Below, one piece after another: positions 23,075 through 34,600 of a stretch of 64,000 nucleotides of DNA. Position 1 is the stretch's first letter. Each line of letters starts with the position of its first letter. Source of the stretch: Cafeteria roenbergensis (taxonomy: Eukaryota > Sar > Bigyra > Bicosoecida > Cafeteriaceae); NCBI GenBank assembly GCA_008330645.1, contig VLTN01000021.1, positions 372,001 through 436,000 on the forward strand, in the 5' to 3' direction. The notes under the pieces were generated by a model, which saw nothing but the letters and a program-made list of their open reading frames with translations, had not been told where the DNA came from and did not search any database. The position numbers and the translations under genes are program-made.

Positions 23075-26000
23075 CTATGCTTTGGTTGAGCGGGTCGAGC
23101 GACGCCTGGAGCCGGACCCGCGCGAGGACGAGGGCTTCGCGGCTCCAGTGTCCACGGGGCTGGGGGCACGCGGTGCCTTGGCAGCCCCGCGGCCCAGGGA
23201 GCGGCCTCTCGCTGCCTTGGCGGGCTTGTCGCTGGCAGCTGCAGCTTTCGTGGCCGCAGCACCAGCGGCCTTGGGAGCGGCAGCACTTCGCGCGGATGCC
23301 GCTTTGACGGCGATGGGCGTGAAGCTGGTTGGCGAGTAGCGCTGCGACTGGCGGCGACGCCGAGGCGACTTGCGGACGGCCATGGCAATGCCAACGCCGT
23401 CGTCGTCGCTGGCGCCATCGTCGTTGCTCCCGTCGTCGTCCTCGCTACCGCTGGAAGTCGTGTCATCGCCCGAGGCCCCGCGTGCCCCGCCCCTCACGGG
23501 GGTGGCGGCTGGCAGGCCTCGGCGAGGCTTGGGGGCCGTGGCGGCGAGCTGGCGCGCCGATGTGGGGCGGCGCCGGCGCTTGGAGCTGGGGCGGGCGATG
23601 CCTCCGGAGGCAGCAGTGCCTGCCTTCTTGGGCTTGCTCGCGCCAGCAGGCTTGGGCCGCTCCTCGGCGTCCTCTGCTGCTGCATCAGCCGCTGCTGCAA
23701 CTTCCTCCGCCTTGGCCTGGCTCCTCGAGCGGCTCTGCCTGCGAGTCGTCGGACCGGAGCTCACGGGGGGTGAGTCTGCAAGAGGCTGCTCCTTCGGCGT
23801 GCCGGCGTCTTCCTCCGCCTCCTCCCTCGCGCCCTCGTCCTCGTCTGCATCTCCCTGCTGCTGCTGCTGCTGAGACCCAGCCTCGTCCTGCTCGCTCGCA
23901 CTGGCATGGCGCTTGGCGCGGGCAGCCGCGCCCGCCGCGGGCGCCTCTGCCGTGTCCGTGTCTGGCATGTCGAGCTGTCCGGCCTTGAGCTCCTTCAGCG
24001 CCTCCACAGCACGACGCCTGGACTCTGCCAGGTCCTTTGCGGGCTCCGAGGCAACGGCCTGGCGGGCAGCCGCGGAGCGGCGCCGCAGCCCTGCGGAGGC
24101 GTCCGTCGTCGCGGCGTCCGCAGCAGGCACCGGCTCCTCGGCAGGCTCCGCAGCCGGCTCAGCAGCGGCCACTACACCATCGTCCATGGCGGCAGAGACA
24201 AGCTTGGCGCTGGCCGGCCGTTGCGGGCTGTCGGCCGAAGGGCTGCCAGGCGGGGGAGTGTCTCCGCGCGGCTCGAGAGACGGGCTGGCCTCCCCTTCAG
24301 GCTCGTCGTCCGAGGCGCCTGCGTCCTCCTCGTCCTGGTCGTCGCCCGAGGCGCCTGCGTCCTCCTCGTCCTGGCCGTCCTCGCTCTCGCCACCGGCCCG
24401 CCCCGTCCGCCCGCGCGCGGCCTCGGCCAGCCGCTCAGCCTCGGCTTCCTCTTCTGCCTCCGTCTCCTCGTCCTCCTCCTCGCTGAGGTGGGAGTGGTCC
24501 TGGCCGTAGCGGTAGTCAAGCGACGCGAAACGCTTGCGCTGGATGTCGCGGTAGGCGCTGGGCGGCAGCGCCCCGGCCGATACCAGGACCTCCCCCCCCG
24601 CGCCCTCCGCTCCGCTGACCGAGGCGCGGGGCACGTGGCGCAGCCGCCAGTCGTCAGCCTGGAGCGACTCCCGGCGCAGGGCGGAGTCGCGCAGGCGCTG
24701 GGCCGGGGACGCCGGGATGGGGACCGAGCTGTAGAGGCGCGCCGTGCGCTGGGAGGCACGGCCCGCGGCGCGGCCAGGGGACACTGCCGCGGCCGAGGCC
24801 ACGGAGGAGGCGGACCCGGGAGCCGCGGCCACCTTGGAAGCGGGGCTCGGGGGCGTGCCGGCCGCCTCGGCCGACGCAGCGGAGCCCGCAGCGCCAGTGC
24901 CGGCCGCGCCTCCCGCCGCTGGCGCGAGCGACGCCCTGGGGGGCATCCCGGTGGGAAGGACGAGCTGGCTGAGGCGCATGGCGTCGAGCGGGTGCCAGAG
25001 GAGGCGGGAGGCCACCGCGTCGAGCGGCTCGGCGCCGGCCGGGGTGGTGGGCGCCTTGGCGCCGGCTGCCGCAGCCTCGAGGCGCGCTTCCTCGTCGGAG
25101 CGAACCAGGAGGGCGTGCTGCTGCTTGCGCCACGCGCGGCAGTATGCGCAGTGCCGGAGGCACATGCGCTGCTTCAGGGAGAGGGTGGAGGGGAACGGGC
25201 CGAGGCTTGCCAAGGGCGCCATCTCCTCCGCGGTGAGCACCTGAGAGCAAAGGCAGGACTCCACGGCGCGGGCCGCGAGCTCCGTGGCGGCGCGGCCGCG
25301 CACCAGGGCTGCGACTGGCTCGACCGCCTTGCGCATGCGCACGGCCTTGCGGAGGGCGCGGCGGATGTCGTCGGCGGGCGGGTCGGCGCGGTCGAGGATG
25401 ACGCCGAGGCCGAGGTCCTCGACGTTGCGGCCCCACTGGCGCTGGTCGGCCCAGCGCAGGATCGGGATGACGACGGCAGGGCGGCCGGCCGCCACAACAG
25501 CGGCGGTGGTGCCCGCGCCACCGTGGTGCACGACAACGTCGACGAGGGGGAACACGTAGGCGTGGGGCACGGCCTGGATGCGGAACACGCCCTTCATCTT
25601 GGCCACGTCCGCGATGCCCTCCGCCCAGCCGGCGATGAGGAGCACGTCCATGCCGACGTCGAGGGCGCAGCGCACGATGGTGTCGACGAGGCCGCCCTTG
25701 TTGCTGTGCACCATGGAGCCGAAGTTGACGGCGACGATGTTGCGGCGGCGGCTGCTGTTGAGCCACCGGATGAGCTCCGCGTCCGAGTCGGGAGAGTCCT
25801 CGTACTCGGTGCTCACCTGCGTCTGGTCATCCATCCAGAAGCCGCAGTCGAAGGCCCAGGCGGGCTCCTCGTCGGGGATGGGGAAGACGAGGCTCGAGTA
25901 CCCGAGGAGAAATGGCGTGTAGAAAATGTCCGTTAGACGCTGCATGGGGTCGCCCAGGCCGTTGTTGTGCAGGAGCTTGAGGTGCTTCTCGCGGAAGACC

Positions 26001-27873
26001 TGCTCCTGGTTGCCGACGGGCGACCCGACGATGGCGATGGTGACCTCGATCCAGTACCACATGTGCTTGATGCGGTTCATCAGGCCAACCTCGGTGGTGT
26101 CGTAGCCGGGAGGGGCGAAGGCGGCGGTGCCGGGGTCGGGGGCGAGCTTGGTCTGCCAGTGGGCGATGTCCAGAGCCTCGGAGAGAGCGATGCCGACGCC
26201 GTTCGTGTGGCACGTGCTGATCACGAGGTCCACCGGCTTGGGGTCCGTCGCGGCCTTGAGAATGGCAATGCCGGCTGGCAGGAAGTTGGCAAGCATCTCC
26301 TGGGGGCAGGTGGAGAGCATCTCCGCGACGGTGCGCGCGGTGCGCCAGCCGTCGGGCTGGTCGACCTTGTGGAAACCGGAGGAGCGGTGCTCCACGCCGT
26401 GGCTGGTGACGAGGTCCACGAACTGGTCGGGGCAGCAGAGGAACACGTCGTGGCCCCGCTCCTGGAGGGACCTGGCGAGGAAGATGAAAGGCTGGACGTC
26501 GCCCCGAGTGCCCACGGACAGGATCATGATGCGGAGGCGAGGCTGGCCCATGGAGGGGTCAAGCCGCATGGGGGCCGTCTGCCAGGGGTAGTGGCCCGAG
26601 GCGCAGGGGCCGCAGGTGGGAGCCGCCGTGCCAAGCACGTAGGCGGCCGCAGGGCGCTCCTTCACGAGGTCGACGGGGTCGCTGGCGGCGGCAGCGACGG
26701 CAGCGGCGGCTGTTGCGGCGGCTGCGGCTGCGGCGCCCGGGCTGCCGGAGCCCGTCGCGGCGGGGGCGGGGGTCGACACAGCGGCCTCGAATGCCAGCGC
26801 CGCCTCTTCCGGGAGCACCGCGGCCACCTGCTGCTCCTCCTCGTCCTCGTCGGCCGGCGCATCCCAAGCCCAGTCCTTGGCCGCCTGGGACCAGGCGACG
26901 CCGTTGAACTCGGCACGGGACCAGCAGAGGAGGGTCTGGAGGATGCTCTGCGCAGTGAAGACGGCCGATGCGGCCTCGAGCAGGCCGGCGACCAGCGCAG
27001 CGCTGGACACGGCCTCGCCGTGGTCGGCCCAGGTCAGCCGGCGGGCGAGCGAGGCACCTGCAGCGACCGCCGCGTCAGTTGCGGAGGAGGCGGACGCCGT
27101 GCCCACAATCGCCTCGACGGCTGCCTGCACAATGGCCACCACGCCGGGGAGCGCAGCCATGAGGGCGAGCAGCCGAACCGGAACCAGCCGCTGGCGCTGC
27201 CACGCGCGGATGTGCAGCGCGCGCGAGCGGCGGAAGTCGGGGATGGCGCAAGGGGGCACCTCGCGGGGAGAATCAGCGTTCCGCCCGACAACGTGCATGG
27301 CCGTGGCAACGGCGGCGCGCGCGACGAGGAGCAGCAAGCCGAAGGAAGCGGCGCCCAAGCTGCCGCGTGCGACGCCGAGGCCGAGCTGCACCAGGGCCAC
27401 GGCGGCGCCCAGCTGCTGCGCATTGTTGTCGCGCAGCCACCGCCAGAAGAAGACCTCCCCGGTTGGGATGGGGACGCGGTGCCGCGGCAGGTACTTGAGC
27501 AGGAGCGGGATCACGCCCAGTCCGGCGAGCACTGCCAGACCAAGAGCTGGCCCGCTGCGGGACAGACACGCGGCAAGCGTGCGGGAAGGGGGCAAAGCAC
27601 AGTAGCGGGCTTGCTGGCTCGGCGGCGGCCTGCTTTTGCGAGAACGCGCAGCAATGGCGGGCACAGCGAGCGGACGACAGCGGCGACTGGCAACGTTCGC
27701 CAACGTGGACGCCTTTGGCCGCGCTCGCAAGGACTCCAACGACCGTGCCGCCCACAGCGCTCCCACAGGGGCACGGCACGAGGGATCGTCGACGCGTTTC
27801 GCGCACAAGGGCGCCACTCACGCTCCGTCGCCGAGGGCCAGAGCCGCGGGCAGCCCGAAGGCGGATGAACCAT
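23075..27873 (-). CDS. Membrane-anchored UDP-glycosyltransferase, sterol glucosyltransferase-like
   Basis: The main exon 23075..27531 has no ATG near its open upstream end. I propose a first exon 27822..27873 (MVHPPSGCPRLWPSATE) joined in phase 1, giving 1,502 aa; this exon is tentative. The N-terminal third has four or five hydrophobic spans (for example LLAGLGVIPLLLKYL, ASFGLLLLVARAAVATA, LLALMAALPGVVAIV). The catalytic region (about residues 350-760) begins with SVGTRGDVQPFIFLARSL and ends with the donor-site motif VHHGGAGTTAAVVAAGRP, both hallmarks of the UGT80/Atg26 sterol 3-beta-glucosyltransferase class (GT1/GT28 fold). UDP-sugar dependence is expected from family; sterol as acceptor is inferred. 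After it comes a Cys-rich patch (MCLRHCAYCRAW) and about 700 disordered residues: acidic DEED stretches, a Gln run, and a basic Lys/Arg/Ser end. Confidence 0.85.
27532..27821 (-). other. Proposed intron of the glycosyltransferase gene
   Basis: 290 nt, donor GTGAGTGG, acceptor TCTGGCAG, phase 1; the junction codon becomes CTG (Leu). A better-looking acceptor (GTCCCGCAG, exon start 27554) exists but is out of phase with this donor, so the model is provisional. Confidence 0.45.
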
Positions 27874-28668
27874 CTCCGCGAAGCGCAGCGGCACTTTCGG
27901 CCATTGTGCGCGTCTCTTGCAGTGCTGTGGCGCGAGCTGCGATGCCTGCGGGCACACACCGCGGCCACAGTGGCACCGTGCAAGGGTCTCGCGCATGAGG
28001 CGCTCGCGGCCAGGAGGCGCCGGACTCAAACTTGTGCGGCGTTGAGTGCCACTGGTCATCGCGGCAAACACAGCTTGACGTGGGCTTGCCCAGGTGCCGA
28101 AGCGCCCAAGGCGCGCACAGATGCGACAAATTGGCCCTTTCTCACCCTGCCTGGCGACGGGCCGCCAAGGGTCGCGCGCGCGTCGACACTGCAGAAGTGC
28201 AAGTTGAGGTTTGGCATCCCGCGGGGGTCGCCCTGGCAGAGCACACTCGCATCTCGGCGCGAAGCGGCCGCCTGAGACGGATCCAGGAGCTAAACTGCCT
28301 GACAAGGCGCCCGATCAACGCCAGGTCCAGTACATGCTTGCGATTTCGGCCGTTGGGGCGTGCCGCAGCGGCGCAAAATCGGAGGCAACACACCCGGCCC
28401 CGATTGCAAGTCGCAGCGCTGCTCAGCCGCACAGGGCTGCTTCCGCGCGTGATGGCGATTCCGCCCGGGACCCGAGCGCCAGCGAACGGCGGGCGATCAC
28501 TGATGGGCCGGTCGAGGACCCTGCCCTGCCAGTTCGGCAATGGATTTCGTTCGCTGCTCCGCGGCCTGGCACGGCGTGCAGAGCCGTGCTTTGCGGGCCG
28601 TTTTTTGGGCAGCAAACGGCGGGTCACCTTGCTCGCTCAGAGGCCGGGCTGAGCCGCAAGCGGGAGCC
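27874..28668. promoter_or_regulatory. Divergent intergenic region, glycosyltransferase and anoctamin genes
   Basis: About 795 bases with visibly lower GC than the flanking exons. An in-frame upstream ATG of the anoctamin gene lies at 28540. The open frames here on both strands have no recognisable domain and look like chance. Likely holds two promoters and 5' UTRs. Confidence 0.5.
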
Positions 28669-31600
28669 ATGGACGACACCTTCTCCGACGAGAATGCGTC
28701 CCCGTCGGCCCCGGACCTGGCGGGCACTGGGCGCAAAGGGCGCGCCGGGAGAGGCGTTCCTCGGGAATCGGACGTGGCATCTTCTCCGGAAAGCGCGGGC
28801 GTAGGTGAGGGACAGGAAGCGAACCGGTATGGCCAGTGGGGTTGGTGCCAAGGAGCCGAATACTGGTCCGCATGGCAGGCCGGACGGCTGATGGACGCCT
28901 CGACCAGGGGCGCGGAGCACTGTTCGAATGTCCCGTTGACGGGGCGTTTCGCTCGTGACGAGCAGGCGTCGAGCCACTGCCCCGCGCAAGCTGCTCCTGT
29001 ACGCCGCCCCGTCCCCCTCCTCGCGCGCGCAGCTTCGGGGTGGCGGCAGCCGCTGAGCACCGTGCTTGCGGAGCGCGCCGACGAGCCGACACGTCGGGAG
29101 CAGGCGTCGTCTGCCCGGGACCGGCCGGATCGAGGCCAGGCGCGAGAGCGCTATCTTCGCGCCACAGCGGCCAGGAACGCAGCTGCCCGTGGCTACGACG
29201 ATGACTCCGACCGCCACACAGCCGCTGGCGGCGTCCTTTCCCCCGGGGCTTCGTCAGTCGCTGGAAGCAGCGTCACGTCTGGCCGCCGCCGCGTTGCGAG
29301 GCGAGGCGCTCGGCTGACGGGCTCGTCGCTCTCTCCGGCAGTGGTCATGCCAGGCGCACAGGCGCCTCGTCGCGCCTTCGCCCGCCCCCACGACACCATG
29401 CGAGCGCAGCCGCCGTCCCCGCCGCGGACGGGAGCGGACTCCGCCGTCACTGGGCGCGGCAGCGATCGCAGTAGCGACGCGCCAGCCAAGGAGGCGTCGA
29501 GCCGGCGAGGCAAGGCGCCTCGCGACCAAGCGGCCTCCGTGCGCAGCGCCACCAGCTCCAGCCGGGGCAGGGACCGCCCTCGCGGGGCCTCGCCAGCGGG
29601 GCGCGCCCGCAGAGACCGGGACGAGGACGAGGACACAGTCGCGCGCGCTGGAAGCAGGAGGGACGGGGCCTCAGAGGGCCGCCGGGCGAAGCGAGCCGGT
29701 CCCCACGCGGGCGCCTCGCAGTCCCGGTCCGCGTCTCAGGCGCCGGGAGCCGCCGCGCCCTCAACCACAGGCGCCCCTCCAGGCTCGTCCGCGTCGGCCA
29801 GGCCCGTGGAAGCCGTGAGTCGGACTGGAGGCGATGCCCGTGGTGGCGCTGGGGGCGGTGCCGCCAGCGGCAGCAGCATCATCAGCGCGAGCAGAAGCAC
29901 TTCAGGCCGCAGCAGGGTTCGCAGCAGAGCCCGCAAGCCCGCCGCGGCAGAGGCCGACTCGTGCCGCGAGGCCGAGTCCGGGCGGGACGACGGCCACCGC
30001 CGGCGTGGCGCCAAGCGGCGGCACGCAGCAGAGCGCAGCGTGCGGAGGGAGCCGCGCAGGAGCAGCGTGCTCGGCCTCCGGGGCTACGGGTCAGGCGGCG
30101 ACGCGGATGCGCAGGCGGGGCGTGGTGGCAGGGGCGGGGGCGCGAGCGGCCGCCGCACGCGGGCGGGCAGGCTGCTAGACGCGGAGCGGCGCCCGGACGG
30201 CCGCGGCCGCGGTGACGACGATATGGATGCTAGGCCCGCGAGGCGGGGCGGCTTGGCGCGCGACGACGACAGGCTGCTGCGGCGGGACGAGCACTTCGCG
30301 CCCCCCCCGCGCGCGGCGGCGCGCCAAGGCCCCCTTCTGGATGCAAGCCTCCGCCGAGGCGGCATGGCGGGTGAGGGCCACGACAGTGCCGAGGACTCGG
30401 CCGACGACGACGGGTACTCCGGCTACGGGTCGGAGCGCGACTGGCAGACTCGGGGTCGAGCGCGATGGCTGGACGAGCCGGCCGGCAGGCCCGACGGTCG
30501 GCGCGACGCCGGCGCCGAATTTGGCATCGGCGACGGAGGCACACGCGGGGGCGGGGGCGGGGGCGGGAGTGGTGGTGTGGCTGCCGAGGGCGCCGCCCGC
30601 CGGCCTTTCCAAGGCGCGGCTCGGGACGCGAGCCAACCGGCCTCGCGCGCAGAAAGGCGGTCAGGCCGGGACGGGGCGAGCGACGTGGAGTCTCGTGCGT
30701 CTGGCAGGGGCCGGGGCGACGACGTCGCGAGGGGGCGCTCTGGAAGCCGGCACGACCCGCACGAGAGCCACAGCCAAGCGATGACGGCGGCGTCGGAGGC
30801 GGAGTCCTTCCACACGGCCAGGAGCGGCGGAGTCCCGCCTGCGGGGGCGGCGGACAGGGGCCCAGAGGCGAGGGCTCGCCCGGCCAGCCGGCGAGTCGCG
30901 CGCCGCGGGCACGGCCGCGGGCTCGGGCGGGGAGCAGGCGTGGGGTCCACGCTGGACTCCGCAGCCGCGACCACCACGATGGGGGATGGCTCCGCCGTTC
31001 ACCGCGACGAAAAGGGCGGAGTCGCCAGGTGGGGGCGACACGCTGGCGACGATGCACGAGCTCCGCCCGGCAGGGGCCGAGGCCGTGACAGGGACCACGA
31101 CCGCGCTGGCGAGCTGGTGCGCGACGACGACGACGCCGACGACGACGACGACGACAGCAACGGCAGGGCGAGTGTCTCCGGAGGACGCGATGATGACGAT
31201 GCCGGCCGCGGGCTTGGGTTCCGACACGGCGCCGACAGCGCTAGGCAGTTCGTGGCGCCGGAGGGGATGAGTGCCACAGAGCGGCGGTGGAGGCGCAGGT
31301 TTAGGAAGGACGGCGGCCGCGCCCGCGTGTCCATCGGCACCGTCTCCGTTCGGCGCGGGAGCACCGCAACGGGTGGGCCAGTCCGGTTCGGGTGGGCCGG
31401 CCCCGAGTCGGGCGACGTCGATGGTATGCGGGACGGGGAGAACAGCCCCATTCTGAGCGACTCGGACGACGACGGTGGGGACTTTGAAGACGACGACGAG
31501 CACCATTTGGACGGCGGCATGCCAGAGAGGCGCCGGTGGCGTGAGGCCGACTCCCGTCGCGAGCACGAGCGGACCCCGTCTGGGCCTGGTCGCCAGCGAG

Positions 31601-34600
31601 GCGGCAGAGCCAAGGGCAGAGCCGGCGGACGCCCGCCGCGCCACGACGTGACCCCGCCACGGGAGTCGGTCGGCGCCGCCGCCACACCTCCCGTCGGCCA
31701 CTCGCCCTACACCGGGGTGCCGATGGACGGCGGAGCGGACCTGCGCGGCGCCGCGTCCGGCGCCCAAAGGCGCAAGCAGGGCCCGGCACGCGCGCGATGG
31801 CCTGCTGACCACCGCTCGCTGGCCACAGTTCACAGCTCGCCGGGGAACGAGGGGTCCGCCTCTCTCCTGTCTTCCCCCCCCTCCGTCCACCTGGGAGTCA
31901 GCGACGGCGAGGAGCCGCTGTCGCCGCCCGAGGGCGGCGACGAGACGCCCGAGGCGGAGCCTGCCACGCGAGGCATGGCGGGCGCGAGGGCGAACGGGGT
32001 CGCAACGTCGGGGAGAGCCGCCGCCAGGGCGCCCCGTCTGGCTGGATCGCCGGAGACCTCGAGCGACGTGGAGGCGGCTCGCAGGCAGCTAGCAGCCGCG
32101 GTGGGGCTGGCCGACCGCGCCAGCGTTCGCTCTGGGCGGTCGGGAGACGCCCATTCGCCCCCGCACGGCCCAGGCGAGGCCGCCGGCTCGCAGCGGCCCG
32201 CTCGGCCTGCCTCGTGCTCCCCGCAGCTGCAGGCAGACGAGCGCTCGACCGGAACCATGGCGCTCTCCTCCAGGGGGCACAGCCCGTTGGGCAAGGCGGC
32301 GGCAGAGGCGGCCGCCTGCGCTGGAACTGGCTTGAGCAGGGGCTTGCCCGGCGGCGCCGAGCGCAGCCAAGCCGCCGAGGGCGGGCAGGCCGAGGGCCCG
32401 GCAGCCGGCGCCTCAGCGCCGCGCTTGCCGACGGAGGCGGAGCTGCGTCTCAAGTACGGGCTGTCTGGTCGCAGGGCGAGGCAGTTCGTGTCCGCCGCCC
32501 GCCGGTCCGACGCGTTCAACGAGGACGACTACGACTTTGCAGTGGTGGTGCGGGTGGCGCTGGACGCAGCCCAGCAGCGCGCGCTCGAGGAGGCCAAGCG
32601 CCGGGCGGACGCCATCGCGCTCGCGTCCGTCACCGAGGTCGGTGGCGCCGCGGTGCCCGGCCTCCGCCGCGCGTACGGCTCTTCAGGGGCGATTGCTCGA
32701 ATCGCGTCGCCGGAGAGCGTTTCGGCCAACGCCGGCCGGGTAGTGCGGATCGCGGAGGACGAGGAGGCCGTCCGCTCGCCGCCAGACGCCGTTCGGGCAA
32801 TCCGTTTCGACGGGGCGACAACCGTGGACGAGTCGTTTTCCGAGAGCGACTCTGCGTCCCAGAGCGACTCTGACGCCCTGAGCGACTCTGAGGACGACTT
32901 CTTCGGGTCGAGCGACTCGGACTTTGACGTGCGCGACGCTGGAGCCCACGGGACCAAGTACGGGCCCGTGAGGCGGCGGTACGCCCGGCGCTCGCTCGCG
33001 CATCGTCGCTCGCTTGCGGCGACGGGAGGCGCGGGGCAGGCAGCCGTGCAGCTTGCCACCGCCGGCCCCGCCGCAGCCGCAGCCGCAGCCGCAGCCGCAC
33101 CAGCGGCTGGCGTCGGCACAAGCGCGGGCGGAGGAGGCGCCGCCGCGCCTGCGTCCGCAGTGCCATCGACGTCCAGCGCGGCAAGCGCTCTGGGCGTTTC
33201 CGCCGCCGGGCAGCAGGCGCAGCCCGGCGCCGTGAGGGCGGTGCTGGTCCGCTCCCCGCCGCCCGAGCGAGCACTCTCGCCTGCGGCGCCGCGCGATGGG
33301 GCCGACATCCAGGTGGACGTGCAGCCCAAGGCCGGGGCGGAGGGCGGAGGCGTGGCGCGGCACACGGGCCGCCGCCGCCTGCGGTCCTCGCTCGGCCTGG
33401 ACGTGAGCGGCGGCGCGCGGCACAAGTGCCAGGAGGTTCTGGAGGCTCTCCGGCGCGCCGGGCTCAAGGCCAAGCGCGTGCGCTCGCTGAACCGCCGCAA
33501 GTGGCTGATCAAGGTGCGGGCGCCCGAGTGGCGGCTCGAGGAGGAGGCCGAGCGGCTGCGCCTCCGCATGCGCCGGCGAGACGGCGGCTGGTCCAAGTTC
33601 CGCCGCAGCATCAGGCACGCGTTTGCGGTGGCGCTCCCGTGGGACGAGCGGCCCGGTGCGTCCGTGGACGAGGCCGCCTTGACGGCCCTGATCGCTGCCC
33701 GCGGCTCGCTCTTCCACTCCTCCGACAGGCAGACCCTCATCCACCATATCCTCCGCTCGTCCGTGCGCGAGGGCGGGGCGGAGCTCGGCTCGCACACGCC
33801 GCTCGGCGCCTTTGTGGTCCAGATGTTCCCGCTGCACATGATGGCCAGGCTTCGGGCGCTGCGGAACGACTGGCTCTCCATCTGGCGGCCGGAGGCAGCG
33901 CTGGCAGAGCTGGACCGCATCGGCCCGGCGCCGGCGGACGACACCGTGCCGGGCGGCGCGAGCCGCCGCCAGCAGCGGGCAGCGTGGGCGGCGGCGTTTG
34001 CGGCGTCGCAGCGCCAGACTGCGGGCCACAAGGCGCAGCTCAGCAACGGTGTCACGGAGCACCCGGTCCCCGAGGGTGCCGTGGAGCCCTTTTCGGGCAA
34101 GCCCCCGAGCGCGTCCAAGCGCGCCGCGGGGGCAGCGGCCAGGTCTGTGGGAAGCGAGGGCATCGGCCAGGCAGCTGGCGCAGACGCCGACGCCGAGGCT
34201 GCCGCCGATGGCATCGCCGGCGGGGCCGGCGGGGGCGGCGGGGGCGGCAGTGGCACGAGCCGGGTCCGGTCGGCGTCGTCCTCGTCGGCGTCCTCTGCTG
34301 GCAGAGGGGCGCAGTGCTCCTGCTGCTGCTGCGTGTTCACTTGCGCCTCCCAGGACGCGGGCAAGCAGGCCTCGCCCGGCCCAGGCCGCCCGGGAGGCCA
34401 AGGCACCCAGGGCGGGGGCAGGCCAGCCGCCGTGTCCGCTGCGGACGCCGAGGTGGCCCGGCTGCTTGACGACAGGGACTCGTGCCGGCGCGTGCAGGAC
34501 TGCGGCGGCAGGGCCTGCTTTTGGTTCCCGTGCGCGGCGGCGTGCTGCCTGCTCCGGACGACGGCCAAGAGCGCCCGCTGCTGCGGCCGCTGCTGCTCCC

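Noticed and set aside
28540-28668. Upstream in-frame ATG of the anoctamin gene
   Set aside because: The extra 43 residues are Trp/Cys/Arg-rich and unlike the acidic start that follows the ATG at 28669. It remains possible as an alternative start.
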